Of a stretch of DNA of 64,000 nt, positions 22,268 to 32,897 are shown one piece after another. The DNA comes from Gnomoniopsis sp. IMI 355080 (Eukaryota > Ascomycota > Sordariomycetes > Diaporthales > Gnomoniaceae): contig JAPEVC010000019.1 in NCBI GenBank assembly GCA_027946555.1, positions 174,354 to 238,353 of the forward strand, given 5' to 3'. The notes beneath the pieces are model-generated. The model made no database searches, was not told the DNA's origin, and saw only the letters and a list, made by a program, of their open reading frames with translations. A program made the position numbers and the translations under genes. Within the stretch, counting starts at the first letter, position 1, and the number at the start of each line of letters is the position of its first letter.

Positions 22268-22951
22268 CTAAAGCTTTTCAGCAATGATGAAATAGTGATC
22301 TTCGGGACCACAGTCTGCGTCCAGGGGCGGTACATGTCTCGCCATGCGTGTCTCCTTGATGACAAAACCCTTGTCCGTAAGCATCTTGCTCCATCCTTCC
22401 CGGGTAAAGAGTGTGTACTCTGAGACTCTACTCATGAATTGCTCGCGTATACCTCGGGCACACAGTCCGTCATCGTCATACTTTCCGCCTTTGCTCTCGG
22501 GGTCCAGATCTTCAGCGGCAATGGTACAAATCCCCAAGATCCCTCCTGGTTTCAACCAAGTACTCCACCTCTCCATCAGGCCCTCTATCTCCTCCCGGGT
22601 GAGAACGAAAAGCGAGAGGATGTTAAAGACCGCGTCGTATTGTATCCCTGGGGGCGGTTTGAAAGCTCTCATGTCGACTACATGAAAGCACCCGTTTGGA
22701 ATCGCCTTCCTGCTTAGCGAAACCATGGCATTGGATATATCAATGCCGGTGACCATGTGACCTGCGGCCGCCAGGGAGATAGCGACGGGTTTCCCTGTAC
22801 CGCATCCTGCATCGAGGACATGGGAGCCAGGTGGGATCAAGGGGATGGTGTAGTCCAGAAAATTCAGGAGACCTTTATTGTGTCCGAAACCTTTTTCATA
22901 CTTCAATGCCAACTCAACAGAGGGGTAGAAGGATGTATCCGGAACAACCAT
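22268..22951 (-). CDS. Class I SAM-dependent methyltransferase, 227 aa, single exon
   Basis: Rossmann-fold methyltransferase. Motif I is VLDAGCGTGKPVAISLA (residues 44-60), followed by GIDISNAMV (acidic residue binding the SAM ribose), the post-I region FHVVDMRAFKPP and the motif IV-like YDAVFNILSLFVLT. The ATG at 22951 gives a typical length with no intron. The closest general class is small ubiE/Methyltransf_25-type fungal proteins, often in metabolic clusters; the acceptor molecule is unknown. It is convergent with the hydrolase fusion, with 31 bp between stops, so the two transcripts must overlap or end very tightly. Confidence 0.88.
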   Translation of the reverse strand: MVVPDTSFYPSVELALKYEKGFGHNKGLLNFLDYTIPLIPPGSHVLDAGCGTGKPVAISLAAAGHMVTGIDISNAMVSLSRKAIPNGCFHVVDMRAFKPPPGIQYDAVFNILSLFVLTREEIEGLMERWSTWLKPGGILGICTIAAEDLDPESKGGKYDDDGLCARGIREQFMSRVSEYTLFTREGWSKMLTDKGFVIKETRMARHVPPLDADCGPEDHYFIIAEKL

Positions 22952-24636
22952 TGCGGTTGACTATGGGCAACTGTCTTGTTGATGAAAGAGAGTTCTGTGA
23001 AAATTGATAATTGATGAGTCGAAAGGCAAGTACCGCGGTACGTCGAAAATGTATGGAAAATGGGGGAGATCCCGCAGCATCTTAAGTACCGGAGTTCACC
23101 ACATGTGATACTTTGGTTTCCAGGTCCAATCCATGGAACATCAACGCCCGTATATCCCTCACTGACATCAATGATAATTGCACCATGTTCTCGGAGATAT
23201 TCTGTTCCAACCAAGGAAAGTGCCGTACCTGTCACGTATCCACACTGAAGCACGCCAAACACCTTCGATTGGGCATAACAGGGTTTACGAAAGGGTAACG
23301 GCTTACCCGGCCGCGCTATAGTCACGGATCGGTCCGGAATATCGCACGGAATGTTTTGACTTTGTGGAGGGCCTCGGCGGTGTACTATGCAGTACGCTTC
23401 ATCTGCATGAGCACGAAAGTGCAGCGTAGCGTTGCGGAGAAACTGGGGTTACATGCAGCGGCCGTTTCTCCTCTCGCACAAGTCTGGTAAGGGGTGTTTT
23501 AGAGGGACAACGGCCGGGACCAGCGGTCCATACCTCCGACGCATTCTGGCTTTATCATGCCCGTATTTTGCGTACCTGCACGAGAATGTACCCTAAACGG
23601 CTACACATGCAGCAGCGCGGCTATTCACGGTGAATGAGCCCGAATGTTGATTCATGCTGGTCGGTACTTGAAATCTGAGAACAGCTCTTTTCATACCTCT
23701 CTCCCGGTGGAAGTTGTCGATATAGACACAGCCGTTTTGGGCGGTGAGGATATTCACTCGGCAGCCAGTCACAACATTCGCACTAGGTAAGAGGTATTCA
23801 ACCGACCACGCGTCAATAGAGCCGTGCCAAGAGGCGACCTTAATCTACCAACTTTGACAACATATCCACAACCGTGCCGCTGATGACGTGGTACTTTGAC
23901 GATGTGAAGGACCTCGCCTCTGTATTTCGGGGTGAGGTCGATGCTAGTCATTTGGCAACCGGCTCACTCGGCACCTATAGCGTACAACAAAGCCCCCCCT
24001 CCCCAACCAAGCATTCCAAGCTCAAATCCGGTTTTGGCGATGGTCAGGTCAATCTGGACGGCGACTAATCGTCCACGGATGCTCGTGATCGTAATATCTG
24101 GCAGTGTACTCAGGTTGCTATTCTGTATAGCATCAATGTCAGAGTGGTGTTGCTCGCGGCAAAGTATGGCGCTTCTGTCAGATGTTCCATCTACCGTGGC
24201 TCTAAACCTTGGTGAAATACGGATACTGTCCTCTTTTACAAATGGAAGGGACCCGCCAAGACAGTCGATTATTGAATCCTATGAGGATTGATTGATCAGG
24301 TGGCCAGAAAAATAAACTCGGAGAGCCCTTCTAAGGTTCGTCATAGCGCGGCCATCGGCGCGAGGTGGGTCGTCTCCGAAACCGAGGTCTCACAATTACG
24401 ATGGAATCTGGAGCAGTGCTTGCTCAGGATGCAGTATCGTTGTATGCTTCGAGCTGTGCAGGACAATCACCTTTGCCGTGGGTATATCCAATACTGTGTC
24501 CTCTCAGATATGGGCTAAAAATAAGGATTTAAAGAAATAACGGGGCCTTACACATTAACATATTGTCAATTCCCGCAGTGGTGGACATCAGTTACAGGAC
24601 CTCAGCGAAGCTTTGTTGGCCTTCAGGTGATGACCA
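22952..24636. other. Intergenic with a possible CoA-transferase-like remnant
   Basis: 1.7 kb without an intact gene. A minus-strand open stretch (about 23330-23100) encodes FGVLQCGYVTGTALSLVGTE followed by a Leu-Arg-Glu-His-Gly-Ala run. This is vaguely like the N-terminal strand-helix of family III (CaiB/BaiF) CoA-transferases, but no convincing continuation exists on either side. A second minus open stretch near 24250-23970 is unrecognised. I would not annotate a gene here. Confidence 0.3.
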
Positions 24637-27114
24637 TTAGACGTTGAGGTCACGCGAAGCATCGGCCTGGAGTAGAGGTTCATCGAAGCCCATTGCGTAA
24701 CCATCCCAGAGGATACGCAACATCAGTTCATTGTCAGCTGCCGATGGCCAATTCTCCGGAAGGAAGTCTGACATAGTTATTGAGCTGAGTGAATCGCTTC
24801 CATTCCAGAAATCGGTGTCTCCGGCAGCTGCGTCGTCGATGTTTATTTCTGGCGTTGGAAGTTGGGCCATACCCGAGCCTGTTCCTTGATGCCTCTCCTG
24901 CGTTCTCGCCATGTCAACAATACATTCATTCCCCGAAGGATCATGGCTCGTCTGAACGGAAACTAGACCATCTGCAAGTCCTGCACTCACACCAGCTGAA
25001 GCGTCATAAGACAATATTTGTTCGACATGAGGAACCCTCGATGCTTGGTGCCGTAGCATTTGTCTGGTGTAGTTGTCGATGGCATCTGAGAATGCAGCCA
25101 GTATCCTGTGGTATTGTTCCGCTTGCGCGCTGAGACGACCAATGATGGAAAGGACATGCTGAGAGCTGCGAAAAGCTTCACGCGTATCGGTATTGGAAGA
25201 CTCATCCGCTAGCAAAGCGAAGCCAAGAACCAGGCCAGCTGCGAAGATCCAAGCTTTGATGATACACATGTTCCCCAAGAAGACACCCGCGTCAACTGCC
25301 TCGCGGCACATCTGAGCCATGTAGACAGCAGCCCCAATGCAGGCGCGAGAGAGCTCAGCCACAGCGTGACCTGTGCCTTGCGATGCGTCGTTGTTTTGGC
25401 GCGACCTCTCTTTCGACTTGGGCCCACCGCCACCAAGCTGCGGCATGACATGCTGAATCAGGAACGACCGCGTAATAAGAATAATTCCAAAATAATACGT
25501 CCCTGCCACGTGAACATTCGCAACCATCTTTTCTCGATAGTTCGCGTCCTTGCCTTGTGATGGGTCTCCTTTTCGCGGTCGCTGGCGAAGAGATACGGGC
25601 AGGGCTTGGCTCCATTCCGTTAAAAGCTGGAGGAAGTGCTGGGCTGAAGAACTATTGAGAGGTCCATCATCGACAACTTTAGCGACTACTGTCTCCAGGA
25701 TAGAGCAAGACTCGTAATTTGCCCTCAGAGCTAGATCACGATGGCAAGGCGTAATGTACTCTGTTGAGATATCTCCAAGGGTTATATCCACAGACCTGAC
25801 CACAGGAGCACTGCCTCGTCGACCCAGAATCGAAGAGCAGATGATGTCAAAAACGCGAATGCTTTTGGCGACTCTCAATCTGCAAACAAAGGTCAGCTTC
25901 GCCCCGAACCAGATACATAAACAACAACGGACCAACCTCGAATCTCGTTCAGCTTTGGGAATGAGTTTGTGCTGTGCAGCTGCATGCAGTCCAAGAATGT
26001 CAGCAGATTTGGCGGCCACTCCGAGGTACATAAAAGCTGAATTGCGTCGGCATGCTCCAAACATATAAAATGCCATCAGGACAAATGCCTTGACCAGGTT
26101 CACTGTCGGGTCCTCAAGCATCCTTTCAAACGCAATCTTTCTGCCTTGGGCGAAATACTTCGGCGCTCGCACTGAGTCGTCGCTTGAGCTCCCTCTGACT
26201 TGGGATCCGATGGCGATAATTAGGTAAAGCGACGCAAGCGCTGCTCTGTCAACCGAACGCGTTGTTGTTTGAGGATTGACTGACCCAGAATCGGACAAGG
26301 TGATTAGCTCAGAAAGTTCATCCTGCGTATACAAGTCTAAAAATCCGCTTGACTGCCATTGCTCAGCTCCTATCCCCTTGATATGTATGCAAGCTCTGTT
26401 CCTTGACTCACGGCATCCAAAAAGCAGCGGCTCAGGACAGCTTTCTCGTCGTTGCCCACATCCTCCGTGAAGCTACTGCAAAGTTCCGGGTCCGGGACTT
26501 CAAACCATTTATGACTATGCTCACGATCGGTAAATCCGGAGGGCCCGACGTAATGCTTCAGCGTTCTTTGTAAGAATCGGAGGAAAGAGAGGGCCGCTGT
26601 GTTGCCAACAAAGACTGGATATATACAGAGTCAGCACAAGACAAATGAAGGTACATATGTTTCAGCTACAGATGGTGAACTGAACAACAATACCTTTGTC
26701 CCCGTTCGAGTTGTCTAACATGACAGGCCGTTGTGCTCTCTTCCCGATACCGTCTCGAGAATCTTCGAGGTCGTCGCTTTCAGAGTCTATGTCCTCATCG
26801 CTGACGGGCACTTGCGGACCTAAGGGTCCATTGGCTCGAGTAACGGACTGTTTTTGGGGGTGAGTAGGAATGTGGTCCGTCGACGACACGTGGCCGGGGG
26901 CGGTCGTGAAGGAAGTTGCATGAGATGCAGACCGTGCATGTCGACTTCTTCTGTCCCTAGGCGTTGGCGTAAACGTGCAAGTATCCTGTGTACCTTTTTT
27001 GACGCAAAGACGACAGGGCTGATCAGCATCGCATCTTTTTTTCGAAGCCTTGCATGCATCGCAGGCTCTCGCTGAACGCTGCCGGTCCTGTGGTTTCACT
27101 TTAGGCCGAGGCAT
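24637..27114 (-). CDS. Zn2Cys6 transcription factor with fungal-specific regulatory domain, 760 aa
   Basis: Four exons join in phase: 27114-26694, 26614-26412, 26352-25937 and 25879-24637. Residues 17-44 form the zinc cluster, CDACKASKKRCDADQPCRLC then VKKGTQDTC, followed by a basic/Ser-rich linker and an acidic stretch (DEDIDSESDDLEDS). The middle homology (Fungal_trans-like) domain starts around FVGNTAALSFLRFLQRTL. The third intron (25880-25936) is 57 nt with no stop, so an unspliced reading also stays open; it is removed here because it interrupts a conserved-looking LRVAKSIRVFD segment and has good GT/AG ends. Start: the ATG just before MPRPKVKP; an upstream in-frame ATG at 27411 is possible. 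Divergent from the salicylate-hydroxylase-like gene, so the best candidate regulator of this region. Confidence 0.88.
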
Positions 27115-27817
27115 GGCTGAGAAGAACCCAGAGCGGAACGAGGCTGTTCGGAGGCAGATCCACTGGCGGGAAAACGGAGGCGGAGGCCGGTTGAAGTGGA
27201 TTCGCGGGCAAATCCTCGTATGACTTTGGATCGGTACTCCGCGCGTATGGAGCGGTAATAATAATCTGCTCCGTTTGTTCTGATGGTCGGCGGCTCTAAC
27301 AGAAACAAAAATCATGTGGTAACTGTACGCGGAAAAGGGAACATGAGAACGGCCTAAAGCAAGGGGTTTTAGCCGACGAAGATAACCTTTGTATCGAGAC
27401 ATGGCCCCCACCCGCTGCCGGCAAAGTACCTAGACGCCTAGTAGCAATGCCGAGTGTTCCAAGGCCTATTAGTTCCAGCCCAAAACGTGCATTATCCGCA
27501 TAGCCGCCTAGATGCTAATACGCTTTCTTGTACTTAACCGCCACATAACAGCGCGGAAAAGTCAGTCATCTGCAGCAACGCCATACAAAGTATCCGAGAG
27601 ATAGGAAGTGAATGATTTTAGCTCCAAATGAGTTAGAGTTTAGGGAGATGTATCGTCTTCCAAGATTATTATAATGGAAAGCAGCATCGTGACGCCGCTG
27701 AAGAGACGTGCACCAAATCCAGCACACTTGCATATGATTATTGAATAACCATCACAGCCTACTGTTCAAGGTCGACATCGCTACTACTCCGAAACCTCCT
27801 CTCTGTTTCTCCAAAAT
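27115..27817. promoter_or_regulatory. Divergent promoter between Zn2Cys6 regulator and FAD monooxygenase
   Basis: 703 bp between divergent starts. CGG-N4-CCG at 27232-27241 (CGGTACTCCG) is a palindromic zinc-cluster-type word. CGGAGG is directly repeated at about 27176-27187. Both could be auto- or cross-regulatory sites; unproven. Confidence 0.4.
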
Positions 27818-29468
27818 ATGGGCTCCCAATTTGATTTACGTCCCGCATGGCGCCACCTCAATGTAGGCGTGGTTGGCGGTGGGATAGGCGGCATGGCCGT
27901 GGCTGTGGCCCTTCGTCGTGCCGGTCACAGCGTGAACATCTATGAGCGAAACGACTTTGCAGGCGAGGTAGGAGCATCAGTCTCCTGCGCAGCCAATGGA
28001 TCTCGATGGCTACACGAGTGGGGGGTCGACGTCGAGAAGGGCGACCCAGTCGTCTTGAAGCAGCTTATTAACCGGGATTGGAAGACTGGGGAGCCACTGA
28101 CTGTGTACAGTCTGGAAGACTACAGAGAGAAGTGGGGCTTTGAATACTACATGTTCCATCGACAGTATATGCATGCCATGTTGAAAGACTCGGCTTTGCA
28201 GGGAGAGGGAGAGGGAGAGCCGGCGAAGCTATGCGTTAATCACAAGGTCAGTTCGAGGATCACGTCCGATGCTGAACAACCAAACTGACTAATGACAATG
28301 CAAAGTGCGAAACTCTTGACGTGGAAACTGGCGTTATCACCTTCGCCAACGGTCACTCTGCTCAACACGACCTCGTCATTGGTGCCGACGGTATAGGATC
28401 GGTTGTACGCAAGCTAATCGGCCTCACCCCAGACAAGAAGCCAGCGGACTCGTCCTGTCTGCACGCTAATGTACGAAGAGAGGACGTCCTTCGGCTAGGT
28501 CTCGTCGATTACTCCGAAAATGCAGCGCTTGAGTACTGGGGCGGCCAAGAGGGAAAGTGGGATAAAATAGTACTCAGCCCTTGCAACGGAGGAAGTCTGT
28601 TGTCATACTACTGCTTCTTCCCACGTGAGGCAGGAGATTATACAAACCAGAGCTGGGCCGCTGACGATCGACCAGTAGAGGAGTTGTTGGCCCCTTATCC
28701 AGAACTGGACAAACAGGTCAAGGACCATCTCGCTATTGGCGAAGAAATCCGCCCTTGGCGACTGTGGGTGCAGTACGTATCTTGAACTACAGTGAGCTCA
28801 AATCAGATGCTAACTACTCTATTGGTAGCCAACCGTATCCTTATATTGTCAAGAACACGACATGCTTGCTTGGTGATGCAGGCCATCCGGTATGTCTTAG
28901 GAACTGGTCTCATCTCTTTGGTCCCAATTCACTAATCGTTTGCAAGATGTTTCCTCATCAAAGCCAAGGCGCATGTATGGCCATTGAGGACGCAGCAGCC
29001 CTTGGTATTCTATTCAGCAAGCCCTACTTCAGCGGCAACGTTGCAGAGACCTTGCAGACTTATCAGGAAGTACGGCTACCGCGAGCCACAAAGGTTCAAG
29101 CTTCAGCCGCAAAGGCCGCAACCAATATCAACGAGAGGATCGGTGAGTTGAATATGTGTATGCTATGTAATTGGGAGAATTTCTAACTGACTAGGACCAG
29201 GCTTCTCGAGCAACACAAATTTCAAGGGGTACAAAGTCGATGACGAAAAGAAAAAGCTGACCATTGAGGAAATGAACGCGTAAGATCTTCCCTGCTGCTA
29301 TGATGCTTTTCAATTCAGTACTCCGCTAACCTTTGTTGTAGGTATGATATGTACAAGGACATCGAGGAAAGCCTGGCGAGGCAGAAGCAAGTGTCCTACA
29401 CAGACAAATTCATCCGTGGGTTGCCAATAGGCTTGAAGATGTCGAACGGTGTGACAATCGGAGAATGA
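27818..29468 (+). CDS. FAD-dependent aromatic monooxygenase, salicylate hydroxylase-like, 452 aa
   Basis: Group A flavoprotein hydroxylase of the PheA/TfdB/UbiH type. Six exons join in phase: 27818-28246, 28306-28772, 28829-28889, 28947-29142, 29201-29279 and 29342-29468. Motifs in order: NVGVVGGGIGGMAVAVALRR (FAD ADP-binding, residues 15-34), YERNDFAGEVGA, HDLVIGADGIGSVVRK (DG motif), and LLGDAGHP followed across an intron by MFPHQSQGACMAIEDAAAL (GD motif binding FAD ribityl). No membrane segment; cytosolic. Salicylate hydroxylases convert salicylate to catechol with loss of CO2, which would feed the nearby dioxygenase. Related fungal enzymes act on other phenolic acids, so the exact substrate is inferred. 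Confidence 0.9.
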
Positions 29469-30002
29469 TTCAGCACACAACATACATATATTCTGGGAAA
29501 CGCGACATTTCACCTGCCAACAGGCAACACATGTAGCGTATTCATTAGAGTGTACTAGACCTTTTCTGGGAAGACCGCAAAGGTCCATACACTATACCAT
29601 CTTCATATGACCGTAATGCTTGAAGGATGATGACCCTAGCATAGTATTCTGCTCAAATTCCGCAGAAGTACCATTCGAACATGAGCGAGGGCCATCAAGC
29701 GAGCATGATGAACCCAGGAAACACAGCCAGATCGTTCGTAGGTCTAACCAGCAGCCTCTATATGCAGCGGCTTGAGAGAAATGTACATCCAAGGCCTAAT
29801 ATACCTGGGTAATAAGCCTCTATGCAAACGCCCCTATCATTATAATGTCGATTTCCCACGCATGCCGTATATATGTCGTTCAGAATTTTCGATTCGTGAG
29901 ACCCAGACGTTCTCAGCTAAAATGGTCAAGGTTGAATGTCATCTCATCTTAGTATCCAGAGCTTGAACGTTGTCGTGGAGACCTCCCGAGGTCGAGCCAA
30001 GG
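29469..30002. other. Convergent intergenic region, no gene seen
   Basis: 534 bp between the stops of the monooxygenase and the esterase. Nothing supportable seen. Confidence 0.5.
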
Positions 30003-31254
30003 TTATATACCAAGACTTATGTGCCCAGAGATAAGTAGCAAGGCTACACTTGGTATACAAATCAAAAGCTTCGAAGAAAACCTTTGTTGTGTACTTGCAG
30101 AAATGCTGTTGGAACCGATTTGAGTTGTTGCAGTCGGCGCAGCAGAAGGACCGAGGCCTGTAGCCGTCTGATCTCCAGAGGTTTCTGGCCCAAGGGTGCG
30201 CGACATGGGCATCGAATGGTTGCGAAAAAACTCGATGATTAAGGAAGAGGCGTTGAAAGACGCAGGGCCATGTCCCTGGATCGTGTTGTCTTCGTTGTCT
30301 TCTGTAGATGGCCAGTCGTGCCCAATGTCCTTACCAACCATGATGTGAGTCACCATGCCCAGCGAATCCCCAGTTCCAAATTGGAATACTGTGGCTTGGT
30401 TGTTCGTTGCTCCCTTAACTTTAGACGTCGTGTTGGTGTCTGGGTCCAGTCCGTTCGATTGCGCCCAGCTTTGAACCCAGTGTGGAATTGCAGGTAGACA
30501 ATCGCCTCGATCTGCTCCACCGTCATAGGGAATCACATCATCTGCGCCTCCATGAAACTCCAGTATCGGTATGTCTGGTCGGCCAGGATCACTGGATATG
30601 TTGACTGTATCTGGACGACATTTTGCGTCTTCAGACACGTAAAAGGCGCCAGCGACTGGGGCGAAAGCCGCAATCATAGTGGAAAGTTCTGGGTCCGCTG
30701 CCAGAAGACCGGCCATGCCTCCCCCTTGTGATTTTCCTGTTGCGTAGATACGCTCGTCATCGACGCAATATTGCCCTCCGACTTGATCCAATATTTTCTT
30801 TGTGAAGCCGATATCGTCTGATGTTACTCCCGGAGAGCCTTGCCAGAAGCCCTGTCATGCTCAATTAGCTTTCGGCTGAATCTCTATATAGACTTGGCGG
30901 CTTTGTATACGGAGCGCAATGACTCACATCTACGGAATTAGGATAAGCCACCAGGTAGTCTTCGTTGAAGAACGTCGAGTTGAACTGATCCAGTGCAGCC
31001 TGGTGGCCCGCATCCCTAGATCCGCCGTGGTAAGACAGTATCAACGGCGCTGGCACAGCCGGCTCGTATTGAGTTGGGATGTAAAGAAGGTAGTCGCGAG
31101 ATCCCAACTTCACGTTGCTCATCGAGTCCGTTTTCACGTCCGACGCGCCTGTCGCATTGGCGCAACCGAGCGACGGCGCAGCGGCGACCACATGAGATTG
31201 GCCGAGGCATGCGGTGACGACCAACGGCCGCAACAGTGTGAAGGGAATCCTCAT
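30003..31254 (-). CDS. Secreted feruloyl-esterase/polyhydroxybutyrate-depolymerase-like hydrolase, probably GPI-anchored, 391 aa
   Basis: Alpha/beta hydrolase of the CE1/LpqC-like group that includes fungal feruloyl esterases. Two exons: 31254-30928 and 30851-30003. A signal peptide (about residues 1-26, ending VVAAAP) precedes the core: PLILSYHGGSRDAGHQ (oxyanion region), ATGKSQGGGMAGLLA (nucleophile Ser in GxSxG), ILEFHGGADDVIPYDGG (Asp region) and DIGHDWPSTED (His). A Ser/Thr-rich tail and a C-terminal hydrophobic segment (SSKLLICIPSVALLLISG) suggest a GPI anchor or wall attachment, less usual for this family. It would release ferulate-type acids from plant cell wall esters; substrate inferred. 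It sits beside the aromatic-catabolism genes. Confidence 0.87.
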
Positions 31255-32897
31255 GATGGCGAGGTGCTTAGCGTGCGAAGGAATATGAGTCTATGAGGCC
31301 AAATTATCCATACTCATTTTGACACAAAGTGCATAGTGCGAAGAACCGCACCACATGTGGTCAATTAGGGAGATATCGACTTGAGCGGTAAACTAAGATC
31401 TTCGTAGAACCAGATGGGAATGGCATACTGATGTGGTTTTGCAAAGCTGACTCCCGGGCACGTGTCAAACGCTGTCCAGACCAACAAGCTGCAACTTATT
31501 ACAAGTGCTTGATTATCATATATCACCAGAGATCCGGAGTTTCAAGGCACGAGAATCCTAGCAGATCCACCGCCTCACCAGCGTCGATCTCCCTGATTTG
31601 CTGCTGCCTCACCTTATAAGCCCGTGCCAGCCAAGACGGGCCGTCGCATTCCATTGCCAGGATCAGTGTCTGCATTTGAGTCGAGCGCCTGGCCTTCTTT
31701 CGGCAAGTTTACACGATATCAGCCATATGCGGCGTCCCAAAAGCAACTGCATAGACCCTCACACCCTACTCTAACAGGGTCCAAATATGGAAAGGCAGTT
31801 TATTTCGCTTGTTGAATTCGGCAGAAGATCAACATGGTTCACTAAAGTCAGTCAACCTTGCAACAAGGGAACCTTCTCCTTGGCGAAATAGTACCGATCC
31901 GGAATCTCTGCCTATTCTTGTCTTGAGGTCGACGCTAATATTGTCCAGTCTTGCCAAGAGGATGCGTACCTTTATACCAGTCGCGGCCCCTCCAACAGAC
32001 GCCTACATAAGGCTTCAGTAGCGTTCAAATGGTGGATGTATATAGGAATAGCTTATCTTTGCCACAGAATTTGCCTTCTCGGTGGAACCTTGGACCGTGA
32101 CTCTGTTCTTACACTGGAAGTGGGCCTCCGAGACCAGAAGAACTGGTTCAGGCACAGATTCACGAAAGAGATAGGGACTTGTGATTTCTGAATATTCACC
32201 ATTCTACCACTCTCATCCTTGCTGTGAAATCAAATACACAACTGCAAAGGCGGCCTGCCGATACACGTGCATTCTGAGTTCTCGCCATCAAAATTTAAGC
32301 TCATGGCATTTATGGTCGAAGCGATGGATCCTCGTCAGCAGCTTCCCGGATTTCGTATTCCGATTGAACTCTACAACCAATGTGTCACATCCGCTAAGTA
32401 TAGCAATGAGAGGCCACTACTGATAGAGTTGACAAGTTCCAGCAGAGGAAAGACCTCTGGAGCTACCAAAAAAGGATGTTTGGACTCGCCTCGTGTCTTA
32501 CATTGACCCTGGGTTCCTTGAAAGCCGGTACGAGATCCCGTATCTGTAGCCACGTGACCCTCTCTGTACCTGCCATGAACAAGCGTGGCTTACACAGGAT
32601 GTCCGGGTTAGGCGCAACTCGAGAAAGCCTCGCATGGTAGATACTACAGGAGAAGATCGAAGCGGACAATCGTGTACAATAGACTCGCTATCATTGATCC
32701 CGAGGAGTCATCTGCCCGCCCCGCGGTATCTAGGTATGGCAGCTGGCAAGATGCTCCAGAATTAGTATGCTGAGGCACCGTGAACATGATTGTAGGCAGT
32801 ATTTGAGCACATTAGGAAGAGTTCATGATGATTACTATCGATTCACCTCCATAATCGCTCTAGTGCACCTGATGCAGATTTGATTTGCACTCGGCTC
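31255..32897. other. Intergenic, no gene seen
   Basis: 1.64 kb containing the esterase promoter and the 3' flank of the P450. Short ORFs on both strands (for example plus 32267-32506) show no recognisable domain. Confidence 0.4.

Noticed and set aside
22968..23325. CoA-transferase family III gene
   Set aside because: Only about 35 residues look right and no partner exons were found; left as a possible remnant.
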